The notes below the pieces were generated by a model that was not told where the DNA came from, did not search any database, and worked only from the letters and a program-made list of their open reading frames with translations. Below, one piece after another: positions 7,039 to 14,926 of a DNA stretch of 20,135 nt. The translations under genes were made by a program, and so were the position numbers. Within the stretch, counting starts at the first letter, position 1; every line of letters starts with the position of its first letter. This stretch comes from Treponema sp. (GTDB lineage Bacteria; Spirochaetota; Spirochaetia; Treponematales; Breznakiellaceae), in the NCBI GenBank assembly GCA_009786675.1, contig WQRP01000002.1:4265-24399 (forward strand), written 5' to 3'.

Positions 7039-7641
7039 ATGACCTTAGCCAACCGGATAACCCTTCTTAGGGTTGTCCTTGCCCCGGCGTTTTTCCTCCT
7101 GTACTTTGTCCCCGCCGGGTGCCCCATATGGGCCTGGGCAAGCCCGATCCTGATGGTCGCGCTGCTGTGGGTCATCTTCCTGGTCGCCGAGATTACCGAC
7201 GCGCTCGACGGCATGGTGGCCCGCAGGCTTAACCAGTCCAGCGACTTCGGCAGGCTTTTCGATCCCTTCGCCGACACCCTTGTGCAGCTTACCTTTTTCC
7301 TGTGTTTCGTGCTGGACGGGATTTTCCCGGCGGCCCTGTTCCTGGTGGTTGTGTACCGCGAGTTCGGCATCCTCTTTGTCCGCAACCTGATGCTGAAAAA
7401 CGGCGTGGCCATGGGGGCCAGGATGAGCGGAAAGATCAAAACCGTGGCCTATATTACCGCCTGTTCCACCGCCATGGTCTACGTCACGCTAACCCGGCTC
7501 GACATACTCCGGTTTCTTCACGGGATCCTCGCGGTCGCGGCGGTCGCCGTCTTCGCCGCGTCCGTGGTTCTCTCGGTGGCGTCGTTTTTCGATTACGTGT
7601 CGGTGTATAGATCCTCGCAAAAGGCCAAGGCCGCGGAATAG
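7039..7641 (+). CDS. pgsA: CDP-diacylglycerol--glycerol-3-phosphate 3-phosphatidyltransferase
   Basis: An inner-membrane enzyme that makes phosphatidylglycerophosphate, the first committed step to phosphatidylglycerol. The CDP-alcohol phosphatidyltransferase motif D-G-x2-A-R-x8-G-x3-D-x3-D is perfect at DGMVARRLNQSSDFGRLFDP with the last Asp three residues further on (57-79). The opening LANRITLLRVVLAPAF and the later phrases YREFGILFVRN and GKIKTVAYITA are typical of PgsA rather than phosphatidylserine synthase. At 200 residues the length fits, with about four to six hydrophobic segments visible. The start lacks a Shine-Dalgarno sequence and a promoter would begin transcription on the ATG. 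It ends 10 nt from the convergent end of a cNMP-binding gene, with no room for a separate terminator. Confidence 0.88.
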   Translation: MTLANRITLLRVVLAPAFFLLYFVPAGCPIWAWASPILMVALLWVIFLVAEITDALDGMVARRLNQSSDFGRLFDPFADTLVQLTFFLCFVLDGIFPAALFLVVVYREFGILFVRNLMLKNGVAMGARMSGKIKTVAYITACSTAMVYVTLTRLDILRFLHGILAVAAVAVFAASVVLSVASFFDYVSVYRSSQKAKAAE

Positions 7642-7651
7642 CGACAGGGCC

Positions 7652-8872
7652 TTACTCTTGCCTGGCCTTGGCTTGGTCCATTTTTTGATAGAGCTCGGCT
7701 ATCCTGGCCAGTTCCTTGATTGAACCGGCGTGAATCCTGCCGTCTTTTACCTGGACGTTTTTGTCCTTTTCCTGCATCTCGCCCATCAGTATAAAGCCTT
7801 CCTTTTCGGCGAACCCCAACATGCGTACCAGATCGTCCCATTTTAAGTCAAAGACGTGGGGGGACTGGCTGTCAAGGTTGGCCCAGCTTTTTTCCAGGTG
7901 GATAAGAAGGATCCCGTATATCCTGCCCAAGGGGTTGGGGACAAGGGCATTTTCCAACTGCCTGTGGGCAAACCATATCCTGCCGGCAAGAAGGGTGGTA
8001 ATCTTGGAAACAAGCTGGGGCTGTTCCCTAATCAGAAGCTCGAAATTGGCCTTGTTTACCGCCATTACCGCGCAGTCCTCGACGACCACGGCGCTGGCGG
8101 CCCTGGGCTTGTCGTCCAACAGAGCCATCTCGCCCAGTATGTCCCCGGCCTTGAAGATCCCCAGCAACACTTCCTCGTCGTCCACAATTCTTGCGACCCT
8201 TACGGAACCGCTTTGGATGACAAAAAGCTCGTTCCCCGGCTCGCCCTCGACGAAAAGCATGTCGCCCTCGCGGTAGGCCCGGTTCAAGTCGCCCTTTTCG
8301 TGGCCCGCCCCGGCCTTCCCGGCGAGGTCCGCAAGCTGCTTAAGCCGGCCGGTTGCGGCGGCAAGCTTTTCCCCATCCGGATAATACTTTAGGTAGTTGC
8401 CGTAGGCATGGAAAGCCTGGCCGTGCAGCTTCCGCCTAAAATAATACTCCGCCGCGTCAAAAAGGCGGAAGGACCCTTCCTTTACCGGTTTTTCCCCGTC
8501 CCTTTGAATAACCTTTGTAAGGGCCTCGTCCAGAACCCGCAGACGGCCGGAAAGCTGCATGATTATCTTGGCGGCGACCTGGGCGTTTTTTTGGATAAGC
8601 GATATGTACTGCTGCGGGCGAACGGTAATAAGGGTAACGTCGGTCAGTGCCACGGCGCTTTCGATATGGCTGTGGGAGGACATGGCGGAAACCACCCCAA
8701 AGAAGTCCCCCGGCACGAGCACCTCGTCCCCATCGTCCTTGAGCCTTCCGGATACCTTTACCTGTCCCTGCCGGATAATAAAAAAACAGTCGGCCTTCTG
8801 GATGCTCTCGACCGCCGTTATATAGGCGTCCTTCCTGTAGTTCGCGATGCCAAATTGAAACTGGTCAGACAC
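7652..8872 (-). CDS. Tandem cyclic-nucleotide-binding regulator, paralogue A
   Basis: A 406-residue cytoplasmic protein built as cNMP-fold domain (about 5-120), helical TPR-like linker (FDAAEYYFRRK onward, about 138-181), second cNMP-fold domain (about 195-300) and a C-terminal segment resembling the Crp winged helix (WDDLVRMLGF, then VQVKDGRIHAGS; 345-384). The second domain has an intact phosphate-binding cassette, GEMALLDDKPRAASA (247-261) with Glu248 and Arg257. The first reads PGDFFGVVSAMSSHSHIESA and lacks those residues. It is therefore a Crp/Fnr- or kinase-regulatory-subunit-like sensor; DNA binding is uncertain. GTG 8872 has AAGGAG about 7-8 nt upstream. Its closest relative here is the 406-residue paralogue at 11537-12757. 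Confidence 0.85.
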   Translation of the reverse strand: MSDQFQFGIANYRKDAYITAVESIQKADCFFIIRQGQVKVSGRLKDDGDEVLVPGDFFGVVSAMSSHSHIESAVALTDVTLITVRPQQYISLIQKNAQVAAKIIMQLSGRLRVLDEALTKVIQRDGEKPVKEGSFRLFDAAEYYFRRKLHGQAFHAYGNYLKYYPDGEKLAAATGRLKQLADLAGKAGAGHEKGDLNRAYREGDMLFVEGEPGNELFVIQSGSVRVARIVDDEEVLLGIFKAGDILGEMALLDDKPRAASAVVVEDCAVMAVNKANFELLIREQPQLVSKITTLLAGRIWFAHRQLENALVPNPLGRIYGILLIHLEKSWANLDSQSPHVFDLKWDDLVRMLGFAEKEGFILMGEMQEKDKNVQVKDGRIHAGSIKELARIAELYQKMDQAKARQE

Positions 8873-8890
8873 GGGTTCGCTCCTTGTGTA

Positions 8891-8899
8891 ATTATATCA
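8891..8899 (-). promoter_or_regulatory. Extended -10 promoter for cNMP paralogue A
   Basis: On the minus strand TGATATAAT, a perfect TATAAT with an extended TGn. It lies 18 nt upstream of the GTG at 8872, in the 57-nt gap after paralogue B, so gene A can be transcribed on its own. Confidence 0.6.
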
Positions 8900-8929
8900 G
8901 CTTTGCATGGCCCGAGTACAGGGGGCGTT

Positions 8930-10177
8930 TCATTCATAATTGCGTCGGGAGGCGACCAGGCGGGAAAAGTCGTTGATGTTTTTGACCACCATGCGGTTTT
9001 GGTACACGCTTATGCGGCGCTGGGTAACGTAATAGTCAAGCACGGCCTTCGTTTCCACAAGGTTCAGGCCCGCCCAATGGGCGACGTCCTCGACGCCAAT
9101 CTTGAATTCGCGTGAATAGTCGCCGGTCTTGTCGTGGGAGGCGTTCATGGTCTCGTCGAGCATCAGGAACACGTCGGCGATTTTTGTATGGGAATCGGAC
9201 AGGGTAAGAATCATGGCGCGCCGTTTCGCGTTGTGGATACGCTTGGCCAGGACCTTCAGCAGTTTCACGGAAACCTGCGAGTGGCTGCGCATCAGAACCT
9301 CGAAATTCTCCCCCGTAAATTCAAGCAGGGTTACCTCGTTGACGGCAATGGCGCTGGCGGTGCGCGGCGACTTGTCCAAAATCGCCATCTCGCCGAATAT
9401 TTCCGGCTGGCGCAGGACGTCAAGGGTCTTCTCGTACTGTCCGGTGTTCTTTACCACTTTGACGTCCCCGGACAGGATAAGGAAAAAGGTGTTTCCGGGC
9501 TCGAACTCGGAAAAAATAATCTCGCCGGGCCTGAAGCCCCGCGAAAACTTGGCCAGAAAATCGGCATCCATCTGCAGGACGCCGTCGCCGATAACGGATT
9601 CCCCGGGCGGCGCCATGCCGGCGGGCCTGTTGCCCGGGCCGTCGGATCCCGGGCTTTTGCCCAGGGTTCGAAGGTTGTCCCCGGCCTCCTCCGAATTTTC
9701 CTCGCCGGGGTACAGCTCAAGGTAGCGCCTGAAAATATACCTTGCCTGGGAATGGCGGCCCTGCTTCATGTACCTTTCGCCGATCTCGAACAGCCCGTAG
9801 TCCGGCTTTACGTACTGCGTCTTGGTGATGCTGGAAATATGGGCGTGAACCCGCCGCAACTGGCCGGAAAACACCTTGATCATCTTCATGACGATTCTGT
9901 CGTTCGACAGCAGCAGCAGCTCGAACTCGGAAAGCGAAAACGCCAGGACGACCGCGGCTTTCTTTGCAAGGGCGTTTTCCTCGCGGGGGAACCGCCCGAG
10001 CACCGGTTTTAGCCCGAAGAATTCCCCGGGCTCGACGACGTCGGACGTTTCCTCGCCGGTTTCGATGTCCAGGTATTTAAGCCAGATCGTCCCCTTTTGC
10101 AGAAGAAATATCCTGTCCGCCTTGTCGCCGGTACAGTAAACCAGCGCGTTGGCGCCGAACTGGATTGATTTCGGCAT
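8930..10177 (-). CDS. Tandem cyclic-nucleotide-binding regulator, paralogue B
   Basis: A 415-residue protein with the same order of parts as its neighbours: degenerate cNMP fold (1-115, PGEFFGLKPVLGRF in place of the cassette), TPR-like linker (FEIGERYMKQGRHSQARYIF, about 130-171), a Gly/Pro-rich stretch (173-196), a second cNMP fold with intact cassette FGEMAILDKSPRTASA (261-276; Glu263, Arg272), then a helical C-terminal region with KIGVEDVAHWAGLNLVETKA (359-378) that fits a winged-helix DNA-binding domain. It is clearly more divergent than the A and C copies, especially at the N-terminus. It starts 6 nt after the stop of the amidohydrolase, so the two are co-transcribed and translation may be coupled; no good ribosome site is visible. 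Ligand (cAMP, c-di-GMP or other) cannot be read from sequence alone. Confidence 0.83.
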   Translation of the reverse strand: MPKSIQFGANALVYCTGDKADRIFLLQKGTIWLKYLDIETGEETSDVVEPGEFFGLKPVLGRFPREENALAKKAAVVLAFSLSEFELLLLSNDRIVMKMIKVFSGQLRRVHAHISSITKTQYVKPDYGLFEIGERYMKQGRHSQARYIFRRYLELYPGEENSEEAGDNLRTLGKSPGSDGPGNRPAGMAPPGESVIGDGVLQMDADFLAKFSRGFRPGEIIFSEFEPGNTFFLILSGDVKVVKNTGQYEKTLDVLRQPEIFGEMAILDKSPRTASAIAVNEVTLLEFTGENFEVLMRSHSQVSVKLLKVLAKRIHNAKRRAMILTLSDSHTKIADVFLMLDETMNASHDKTGDYSREFKIGVEDVAHWAGLNLVETKAVLDYYVTQRRISVYQNRMVVKNINDFSRLVASRRNYE

Positions 10178-10183
10178 AACCGG

Positions 10184-11449
10184 CTATTCCCCGCGAGCCA
10201 GCTCGAGATCCGGCTCGGGATCGAATGGGGGGTCAAAGGGCAGGTATCCTAGTATTTTCCTAAATCCGATTTTCCGCCGCACCCTGTCGTACAGCCCCTG
10301 GGGATCGCCCTTGACGAACATGCCGCGCCCGCCGACCTCGATCCGCGAATACCCGGGCGGAAGATCCCCCCCGAAAATGTCCAGGAACCGAAGCTCGCCG
10401 TAAATCGGCCTGCCGGCCAGGACAAGCAGCTCTATGTCCCCCATCGAGGCGTTGACGAGGTTCTCGTAGGGGTTGTCGTGGCCCGTTTTCAGCACCAGGA
10501 CGTCGCCGAGCTTGCCCTCGTCCAGCGTCCCCACGCGATCGCCCATCCAGAAGGCCCTGGCCGCGTTGCACGTCACCATCTCGAACAGTTTTACGGGGGA
10601 AAGATCCTCGCCGTACATCCTGCGGTACAGTTCCCTGCCGTATTTAAGCTCGGCAAGCAGGTTTTCCGATCCGGTCGCCGAGGAATCCGTCCCCAGGGTC
10701 ACGTTTACCCCGGCCTTGATCATCTTGCGGATTTTCGCGGTCACGTTGAACATGAACATGTTCGAGCGGGGGCACCAGGCGACGCTGGCCTTTGCCTTCG
10801 CCAGTTTCTTGATGTCCTTGTCGCTAATGGCTATGCAGTGCACAAGCAGGCAGTGGCTGTCCAGGCTCCCGAAGTTTTCGAGCACCTGGACGCCGTGCAT
10901 CGCCTCCCACTCGAAACCCTCGCACAGGTGCGTAATAAAAGGCCAGCCGTTCTTGACGGCCCGCTTGTGCTCCAGCTCCACCCCGTCGCCCCAGTCAAGA
11001 TCGTAAGAGGAGCACTCGTGGGAAAGGCAGTACTCGGAAATCGCCCTGATCGGCAGGTTCGGCAGGTGCTTCTCGTTCATCTCGTGGGGGAAATGGTCGT
11101 TGACGGTGGTCACGCCGGAAAAAAGGCACTTGTACCCGGCAAGGGCGTAAAGCTCCTCGCGGTCAAGCTTGGATCGTTCCTTGTACGTTTCCGAGGCCTT
11201 GAAATCACCGTCCCAGGGCAGCCAGGTAAGATAGAAGGTTCCGGGCTTGGGGCCCACGGACGGAAGGTAGGCGCCCTGCAAATGGTCGTGGGTATTGATC
11301 AGCGAGGGGTAAACGCACGATTTTTTCCCCAGATCTATGGAGACGGCACCCTGCCTGGAAACAATCCGCTCCCCCTGGATGCTTAGGCTGCCGACTTTCG
11401 CTTTTTTTCCGTGGGAGACGACCGTCCCCCCAACTAACGTATAATCCAC
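10184..11449 (-). CDS. Amidohydrolase of the ATZ/TRZ (chlorohydrolase/deaminase-like) family
   Basis: A metal-dependent hydrolase with a TIM-barrel fold; relatives deaminate guanine, S-adenosylhomocysteine, methylthioadenosine or triazines. The metal ligands are all visible in the 421-residue protein: HDH (His54, His56), THLCEG (His174), VHCIA (His204) and LGTDSS (Asp255), with the family phrase VAWCPRSN (223-230). The N-terminal beta sandwich begins YTLVGGTVVSHGKKAKVGSL and closes after the barrel with LDEGKLGDVLVL. A proline- and acid-rich tail (PFDPPFDPEPDLELARGE) extends beyond the usual end. GTG 11449 is chosen because AAGGA lies 9 nt before it and the protein starts exactly at the first beta strand. 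It is the first gene of a pair with cNMP paralogue B. Substrate unknown; a purine-type deaminase is plausible but unproven. Confidence 0.85.
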   Translation of the reverse strand: MDYTLVGGTVVSHGKKAKVGSLSIQGERIVSRQGAVSIDLGKKSCVYPSLINTHDHLQGAYLPSVGPKPGTFYLTWLPWDGDFKASETYKERSKLDREELYALAGYKCLFSGVTTVNDHFPHEMNEKHLPNLPIRAISEYCLSHECSSYDLDWGDGVELEHKRAVKNGWPFITHLCEGFEWEAMHGVQVLENFGSLDSHCLLVHCIAISDKDIKKLAKAKASVAWCPRSNMFMFNVTAKIRKMIKAGVNVTLGTDSSATGSENLLAELKYGRELYRRMYGEDLSPVKLFEMVTCNAARAFWMGDRVGTLDEGKLGDVLVLKTGHDNPYENLVNASMGDIELLVLAGRPIYGELRFLDIFGGDLPPGYSRIEVGGRGMFVKGDPQGLYDRVRRKIGFRKILGYLPFDPPFDPEPDLELARGE

Positions 11450-11536
11450 TCAGGTCCATCCTTAAAACAATCCGCCCCAGTCTGCCTCATTTTACGGCAA
11501 CAGGGCACGGATATCAATGCCGTTTTCCCGGCGCTC

Positions 11537-12757
11537 TTACCGCTTGGCCTTCCCCCTGGCGTCGATTTTCCGAAACAACTCGGCCCGCATGGCCACCTCG
11601 TGAATCGAGTAAACGTGAACCCTGCCGTCCTTTACCTGGACGTTTTTGTCCTCGTGCAACTGCCCCATCAGCACGTAGCCCTCCTTTTCGTTAAGGCCGA
11701 GCGTGTTGACCATGTCGTCCCACCTGACGTCGAAGGTATGGGGATCCGTGCTTTCAAGGGCAAGCCGGCTTTTTTCCAGCAGGGTAAGCATGACCGAGTA
11801 TATCCTGCCCAGGGGATTGTCGATGTGGACTGCCTCCAACTGCTTGAACGTTGACCATATCCTGCCAGAGAGCAGCGTGGTAAGCCTGGAAATAAGCTGG
11901 GGCTGGTTCGTAATCAGCGCGTCGAAGTTGGCCTTGTTCGCCGCCATCACCGTGGAGTCCTCGTTGGCCACGGCGCTGGCGGCCCTGGGCTTGCCTTCCA
12001 GAAGGGCCATCTCGCCGAATATGTCCCCCTCCTTCAGCGTCCCCAGAAGAACCTCCTTGCCGTCGATGATTTTGCAGATCTTTACGGAACCGGTCTGGAC
12101 CACGAAAAACTCGTCCCCGGGCTCCCCCTCGGCGAAAATCATGTCGCCCTTGCCGTAGGACCTGTTCAGCTCGCCTTTGGCGTGGCTCGCCCCGGCGCCC
12201 CCCATGCGGCCCGCCAGTTTTTCCAGCCTGGTTTTGGCGGTGTCGACGTTTTTCCCATCGGGGCAGTGCGTTAGGTACTTGGTATAGGCGTAAAATGCAT
12301 GGCCGTACTGTTTCTGCCGCGCGTAGTACTCCGCCACGTCAAAAAGGCGGGAGGGGGTTTCCCTTGCCGCCAGCGTCTCGTCCTTTTGGGTGAGCTTTTC
12401 AAGGGCCCCGTTCAGGAACCTTAGCTGCCCGGAAAGCTGCATTAGTATCTTCGTGGCGATCTGGGCGTTCCTCTGGATAAGCGACACGTACTGCCGCGCC
12501 TGGACGACGATAAGCGTGACGTCGGTCAGGGCGACGGCGTTCTCGATGTGCCTGGAAGAGGACATCGCGGAGGCGACCGCGAAGAAATCCCCGGGCACAA
12601 GGATCTCGTCCTTGTCGCCCGCAATCGAAAATTCCCTGGAGATCTGCACCTTGCCTTGCCGGATAATAAAAAAGCAGTCCGCCACGCGCCTGCCCGCGAC
12701 CGTTATGTACGAGTCCTTTCCGTAATTCGCGATCGTCCATTCGGCTTGGTCGGGCAC
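11537..12757 (-). CDS. Tandem cyclic-nucleotide-binding regulator, paralogue C
   Basis: A 406-residue protein, the same length as paralogue A and matching it at most positions from the N-terminus (IANYGKDSYIT, VADCFFIIRQGKVQIS, EILVPGDFFAVASAMSS) to the C-terminus (NVQVKDGRVHVYSI). Domain order: degenerate cNMP fold (about 5-122), TPR-like linker (139-182), intact cNMP fold with GEMALLEGKPRAASA (248-262; Glu249, Arg258), and a degenerate winged-helix-like end (WDDMVNTLGLNEKEGYVLMG). GTG 12757 has AAGGAG about 6 nt upstream and a promoter TGCTATAAC just before that. It is divergent from the PHP phosphoesterase. The A/C pair looks like a gene duplication now separated by the amidohydrolase and paralogue B. 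Confidence 0.85.
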   Translation of the reverse strand: MPDQAEWTIANYGKDSYITVAGRRVADCFFIIRQGKVQISREFSIAGDKDEILVPGDFFAVASAMSSSRHIENAVALTDVTLIVVQARQYVSLIQRNAQIATKILMQLSGQLRFLNGALEKLTQKDETLAARETPSRLFDVAEYYARQKQYGHAFYAYTKYLTHCPDGKNVDTAKTRLEKLAGRMGGAGASHAKGELNRSYGKGDMIFAEGEPGDEFFVVQTGSVKICKIIDGKEVLLGTLKEGDIFGEMALLEGKPRAASAVANEDSTVMAANKANFDALITNQPQLISRLTTLLSGRIWSTFKQLEAVHIDNPLGRIYSVMLTLLEKSRLALESTDPHTFDVRWDDMVNTLGLNEKEGYVLMGQLHEDKNVQVKDGRVHVYSIHEVAMRAELFRKIDARGKAKR

Positions 12758-12771
12758 GGCACTCTCCTTGG

Positions 12772-12780
12772 GTTATAGCA
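12772..12780 (-). promoter_or_regulatory. Extended -10 promoter for cNMP paralogue C
   Basis: On the minus strand TGCTATAAC (extended -10; TATAAC is 5 of 6). It is followed by AAGGAG at 12769-12764 and the GTG at 12757. No convincing -35 box. Confidence 0.5.
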
Positions 12781-12853
12781 TATCACCATTTGGCGAAAAT
12801 TGCAACCACAAAGCGGGCGTTTGCCGGCGAACTCCACAGGGAAGGCCCCGTTA

Positions 12854-12862
12854 TGCTACACT
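12854..12862 (+). promoter_or_regulatory. Extended -10 promoter for the PHP gene
   Basis: TGCTACACT (TGn plus TACACT, 4 of 6). The start of transcription would fall at 12869-12870, on the A of the ATG at 12870. The GGGG at 12865-12868 is only 1 nt from that ATG, too near to act as a normal Shine-Dalgarno sequence. Confidence 0.45.
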
Positions 12863-12869
12863 CTGGGGA

Positions 12870-13736
12870 ATGATTGACCTGCACACCCACTCGACGGCCT
12901 CGGACGGGGACCTTAGTCCCCCGGATTTGGTCAAGACGGCAAAAAAAAGAGGGGTCGGCGTCCTGGCGCTGACCGACCACGACACCCTGGGGGGGCTGGG
13001 GCCCGCGGCGGAGGAGGCCAAAGCCCAGGGAGTCGGTTTCGTCCCAGGGATCGAGATCAGCATAAGCTGGAGCGGCGACGGAAGCGTCTCCGGGCTCGGC
13101 CCCGGAGGCGAGATGCACCTTCTGGGTCTGGGCCTGCACTCCCCGAGCCCCGCCTTTCTGGAGGCGATCGACGGGCTTTCCAGGCGCAGGGAGGCAAGGA
13201 ACCGCGAAATCCTGGAACGGATGCACGAGCTAAGCATCGACGCGACCTGGGACGAGATCCGGGGCCTCTCCGGGGGGCATTCCATAGGCCGGCCGCACTT
13301 CGCGGCCCTGCTTATCCGCAGGAAAATCGTAAGGAACCAGGAACAGGCATTCGCCCGCTACCTAAGCAGGGGAAAGCCCCTGTACGTGCCCAAGGTTGGC
13401 CTGGGCTTCGACGAGGCGGCCGCCCTGATCCGCGAGTCTGGCGGGATCCCGGTCCTGGCCCACCCGATGTCGCTTTTCGTGGCCTGGGGCCGCCTGCCCG
13501 ATTTGGTAAAGGCCCTAAAGGATCGCGGCCTTATGGGCCTGGAGGCCTGGCACCCGACCACAAAACCAAAGTCCTGCCGCCGCCTGGAGGAGCTGGCCGG
13601 GATCCTCGGCCTGCACGTAACCGAGGGAAGCGACTTCCACGGAAACGCCTGGCCTGACCGGAAGCTGGGCTGCTCCAACAAGGGCAGGGAAATCAGCGCG
13701 GCCCTGCTAGAGGGGCTGCCCGGGCTGGCGCGCTGA
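12870..13736 (+). CDS. PHP-domain phosphoesterase (TrpH / 3',5'-nucleoside bisphosphate phosphatase-like)
   Basis: A soluble metal-dependent phosphoesterase; characterised relatives degrade 3',5'-nucleoside bisphosphates or trim short RNA ends. The 288-residue protein from ATG 12870 shows all PHP motifs: DLHTHSTASDGD (3-14), LTDHDT (34-39), GIEIS (60-64), MHLLGLGL (82-89), GRPHFA (140-145), VLAHP (195-199) and GSDFHG (253-258). The central insertion with an RR(E/x)RN helix (105-111) and the GRPHFA segment match the TrpH subfamily. The open frame reaches upstream to 12768, but that stretch is the promoter region and the family begins at MIDLHTH. No Shine-Dalgarno sequence is properly spaced. 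The stop is 6 nt from the convergent methyltransferase stop. Confidence 0.88.
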   Translation: MIDLHTHSTASDGDLSPPDLVKTAKKRGVGVLALTDHDTLGGLGPAAEEAKAQGVGFVPGIEISISWSGDGSVSGLGPGGEMHLLGLGLHSPSPAFLEAIDGLSRRREARNREILERMHELSIDATWDEIRGLSGGHSIGRPHFAALLIRRKIVRNQEQAFARYLSRGKPLYVPKVGLGFDEAAALIRESGGIPVLAHPMSLFVAWGRLPDLVKALKDRGLMGLEAWHPTTKPKSCRRLEELAGILGLHVTEGSDFHGNAWPDRKLGCSNKGREISAALLEGLPGLAR

Positions 13737-13742
13737 ACCCGC

Positions 13743-14837
13743 TTATTTTTCCAGCAGGAACAGGTACTCCTCGACGTGCGTCCCGCGCCCGGCCAGGTTC
13801 CTGCTGCCCCGGAAGGCGTTGTACCTTGTCTCCATGATCTCGACCCTGCCCATTTTTTCCAGCATGTCCCTCATCCGCCCCATGCCTATGAACCCCTCCG
13901 AGTTGAACGAAACCAGCACGTACTTTGACTTGACGTTGGCGACAAGATCGGCCAGCGAGTCCAGGGCCCTGTGCCCCTTGTTGTAGTCCGAACGGTTCCA
14001 GTTTTCGGGGATGCCGGAAACCGCGCTTACCCTTTCGGGACGCCGGTAATCGTGTATCAGGTTGAGCATGAAGTAATTGGATCCATAGGGGTGCTGGTTG
14101 TACGGGGGATCCAGGTAGGCTATGTCCACCTCTGGCGCGGTATCGATAACCCTGTTCGCGTCCCCGCCCAGGACCAAGGTCTCGCAGTCAAAGTTGCTGA
14201 ATACCGGGAACGGCAGGTGTATGTCCCCGGTAATCCTGTCCAGGGCGTCCCGGCTCCTTCCGCCGAACTGCCCGACGCCGGTGGACTTGTCCTTGTAAAA
14301 ACCCTTGAAGACCCCGGCCGTGTTTACGTGTATCGACGCCTCCGACAGCAGGGGCGCCAGGAAATATTTCCTGGCCGGCGCCGGAAGCCCGTCTATCGCC
14401 TGCCGAACGGTGTCGATGTACATGGCGTTTCTTGTCGTGTAAAAAACCCGCTCGCCGGGTTTTATGTCCCCGTCGTCGTCCGGGGCGTACAGCTCGGAAA
14501 TCATTCCCCCGGCCAGCCCCGCGTCCGCCCGGCGGGCAAGCCAGGCATGGTATTCCCTCAACAGGGCAAGGTCGAGCCCGCTCTCGTTTGACAGGTAGCA
14601 CCCGTTTATCGTCGCCGAATATTTTTCAAGATCGTTGACGACAAGCAGTTCCGAAAACCGCTTGCAGTACCTGGCGACAATGCCCGAACCGCTGAACACG
14701 TCGAAGACCCTAAGCTTGGCCTTGCCCGTCCTGCGCCGGACTTTCTCGATGCCCTCGCCGATAAAGTCCAGCAGGGCGCGCTTGTTGCCAATGTAGGTAA
14801 TGAGTTGCCGGCTAAGGTATTCCTTTTTCTCGTCCAT
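13743..14837 (-). CDS. Solitary D12-class N6-adenine DNA methyltransferase
   Basis: Transfers a methyl group from S-adenosylmethionine to N6 of adenine in a specific DNA word. The 364-residue protein has the D12 order of motifs: YIGNKRALLDFI (15-26), VFDVFSGSGIVARY (44-57) as motif I, VNDLEKY (67-73) and the catalytic LDPPYNQHPYGSNYF (242-256) with DPPY at 243-246, then VLVSFNSEG later on. No restriction endonuclease gene is next to it, so it is either an orphan regulator of replication or expression or part of a broken or dispersed system. The recognition word cannot be told from sequence. ATG 14837 has no Shine-Dalgarno sequence; TAAAGT (14849-14844) lies 6 nt before it, so a leaderless message is possible. 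It is downstream of, and insulated by, the strong terminator at 14927-14973. Confidence 0.87.
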   Translation of the reverse strand: MDEKKEYLSRQLITYIGNKRALLDFIGEGIEKVRRRTGKAKLRVFDVFSGSGIVARYCKRFSELLVVNDLEKYSATINGCYLSNESGLDLALLREYHAWLARRADAGLAGGMISELYAPDDDGDIKPGERVFYTTRNAMYIDTVRQAIDGLPAPARKYFLAPLLSEASIHVNTAGVFKGFYKDKSTGVGQFGGRSRDALDRITGDIHLPFPVFSNFDCETLVLGGDANRVIDTAPEVDIAYLDPPYNQHPYGSNYFMLNLIHDYRRPERVSAVSGIPENWNRSDYNKGHRALDSLADLVANVKSKYVLVSFNSEGFIGMGRMRDMLEKMGRVEIMETRYNAFRGSRNLAGRGTHVEEYLFLLEK

Positions 14838-14926
14838 GGCGCGACTTTAGGCTAGCACGAAACCCCGCGTCGATTAAAGAAGCCGGCCATTCCGCGCCAT
14901 GGCAAGCCAAGGGAGGAGTGGGAACA

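Noticed and set aside
10478..11386. A 302-codon plus-strand frame opposite the amidohydrolase
   Set aside because: No motif or start signal, and the amidohydrolase metal ligands are all on the other strand.
11494..11523. ACGGCA/TGCCGT inverted repeat between cNMP paralogue C and the amidohydrolase as a terminator
   Set aside because: The loop is 18 nt and the T run lies on the plus side, where no gene ends; no support on the transcribed strand.
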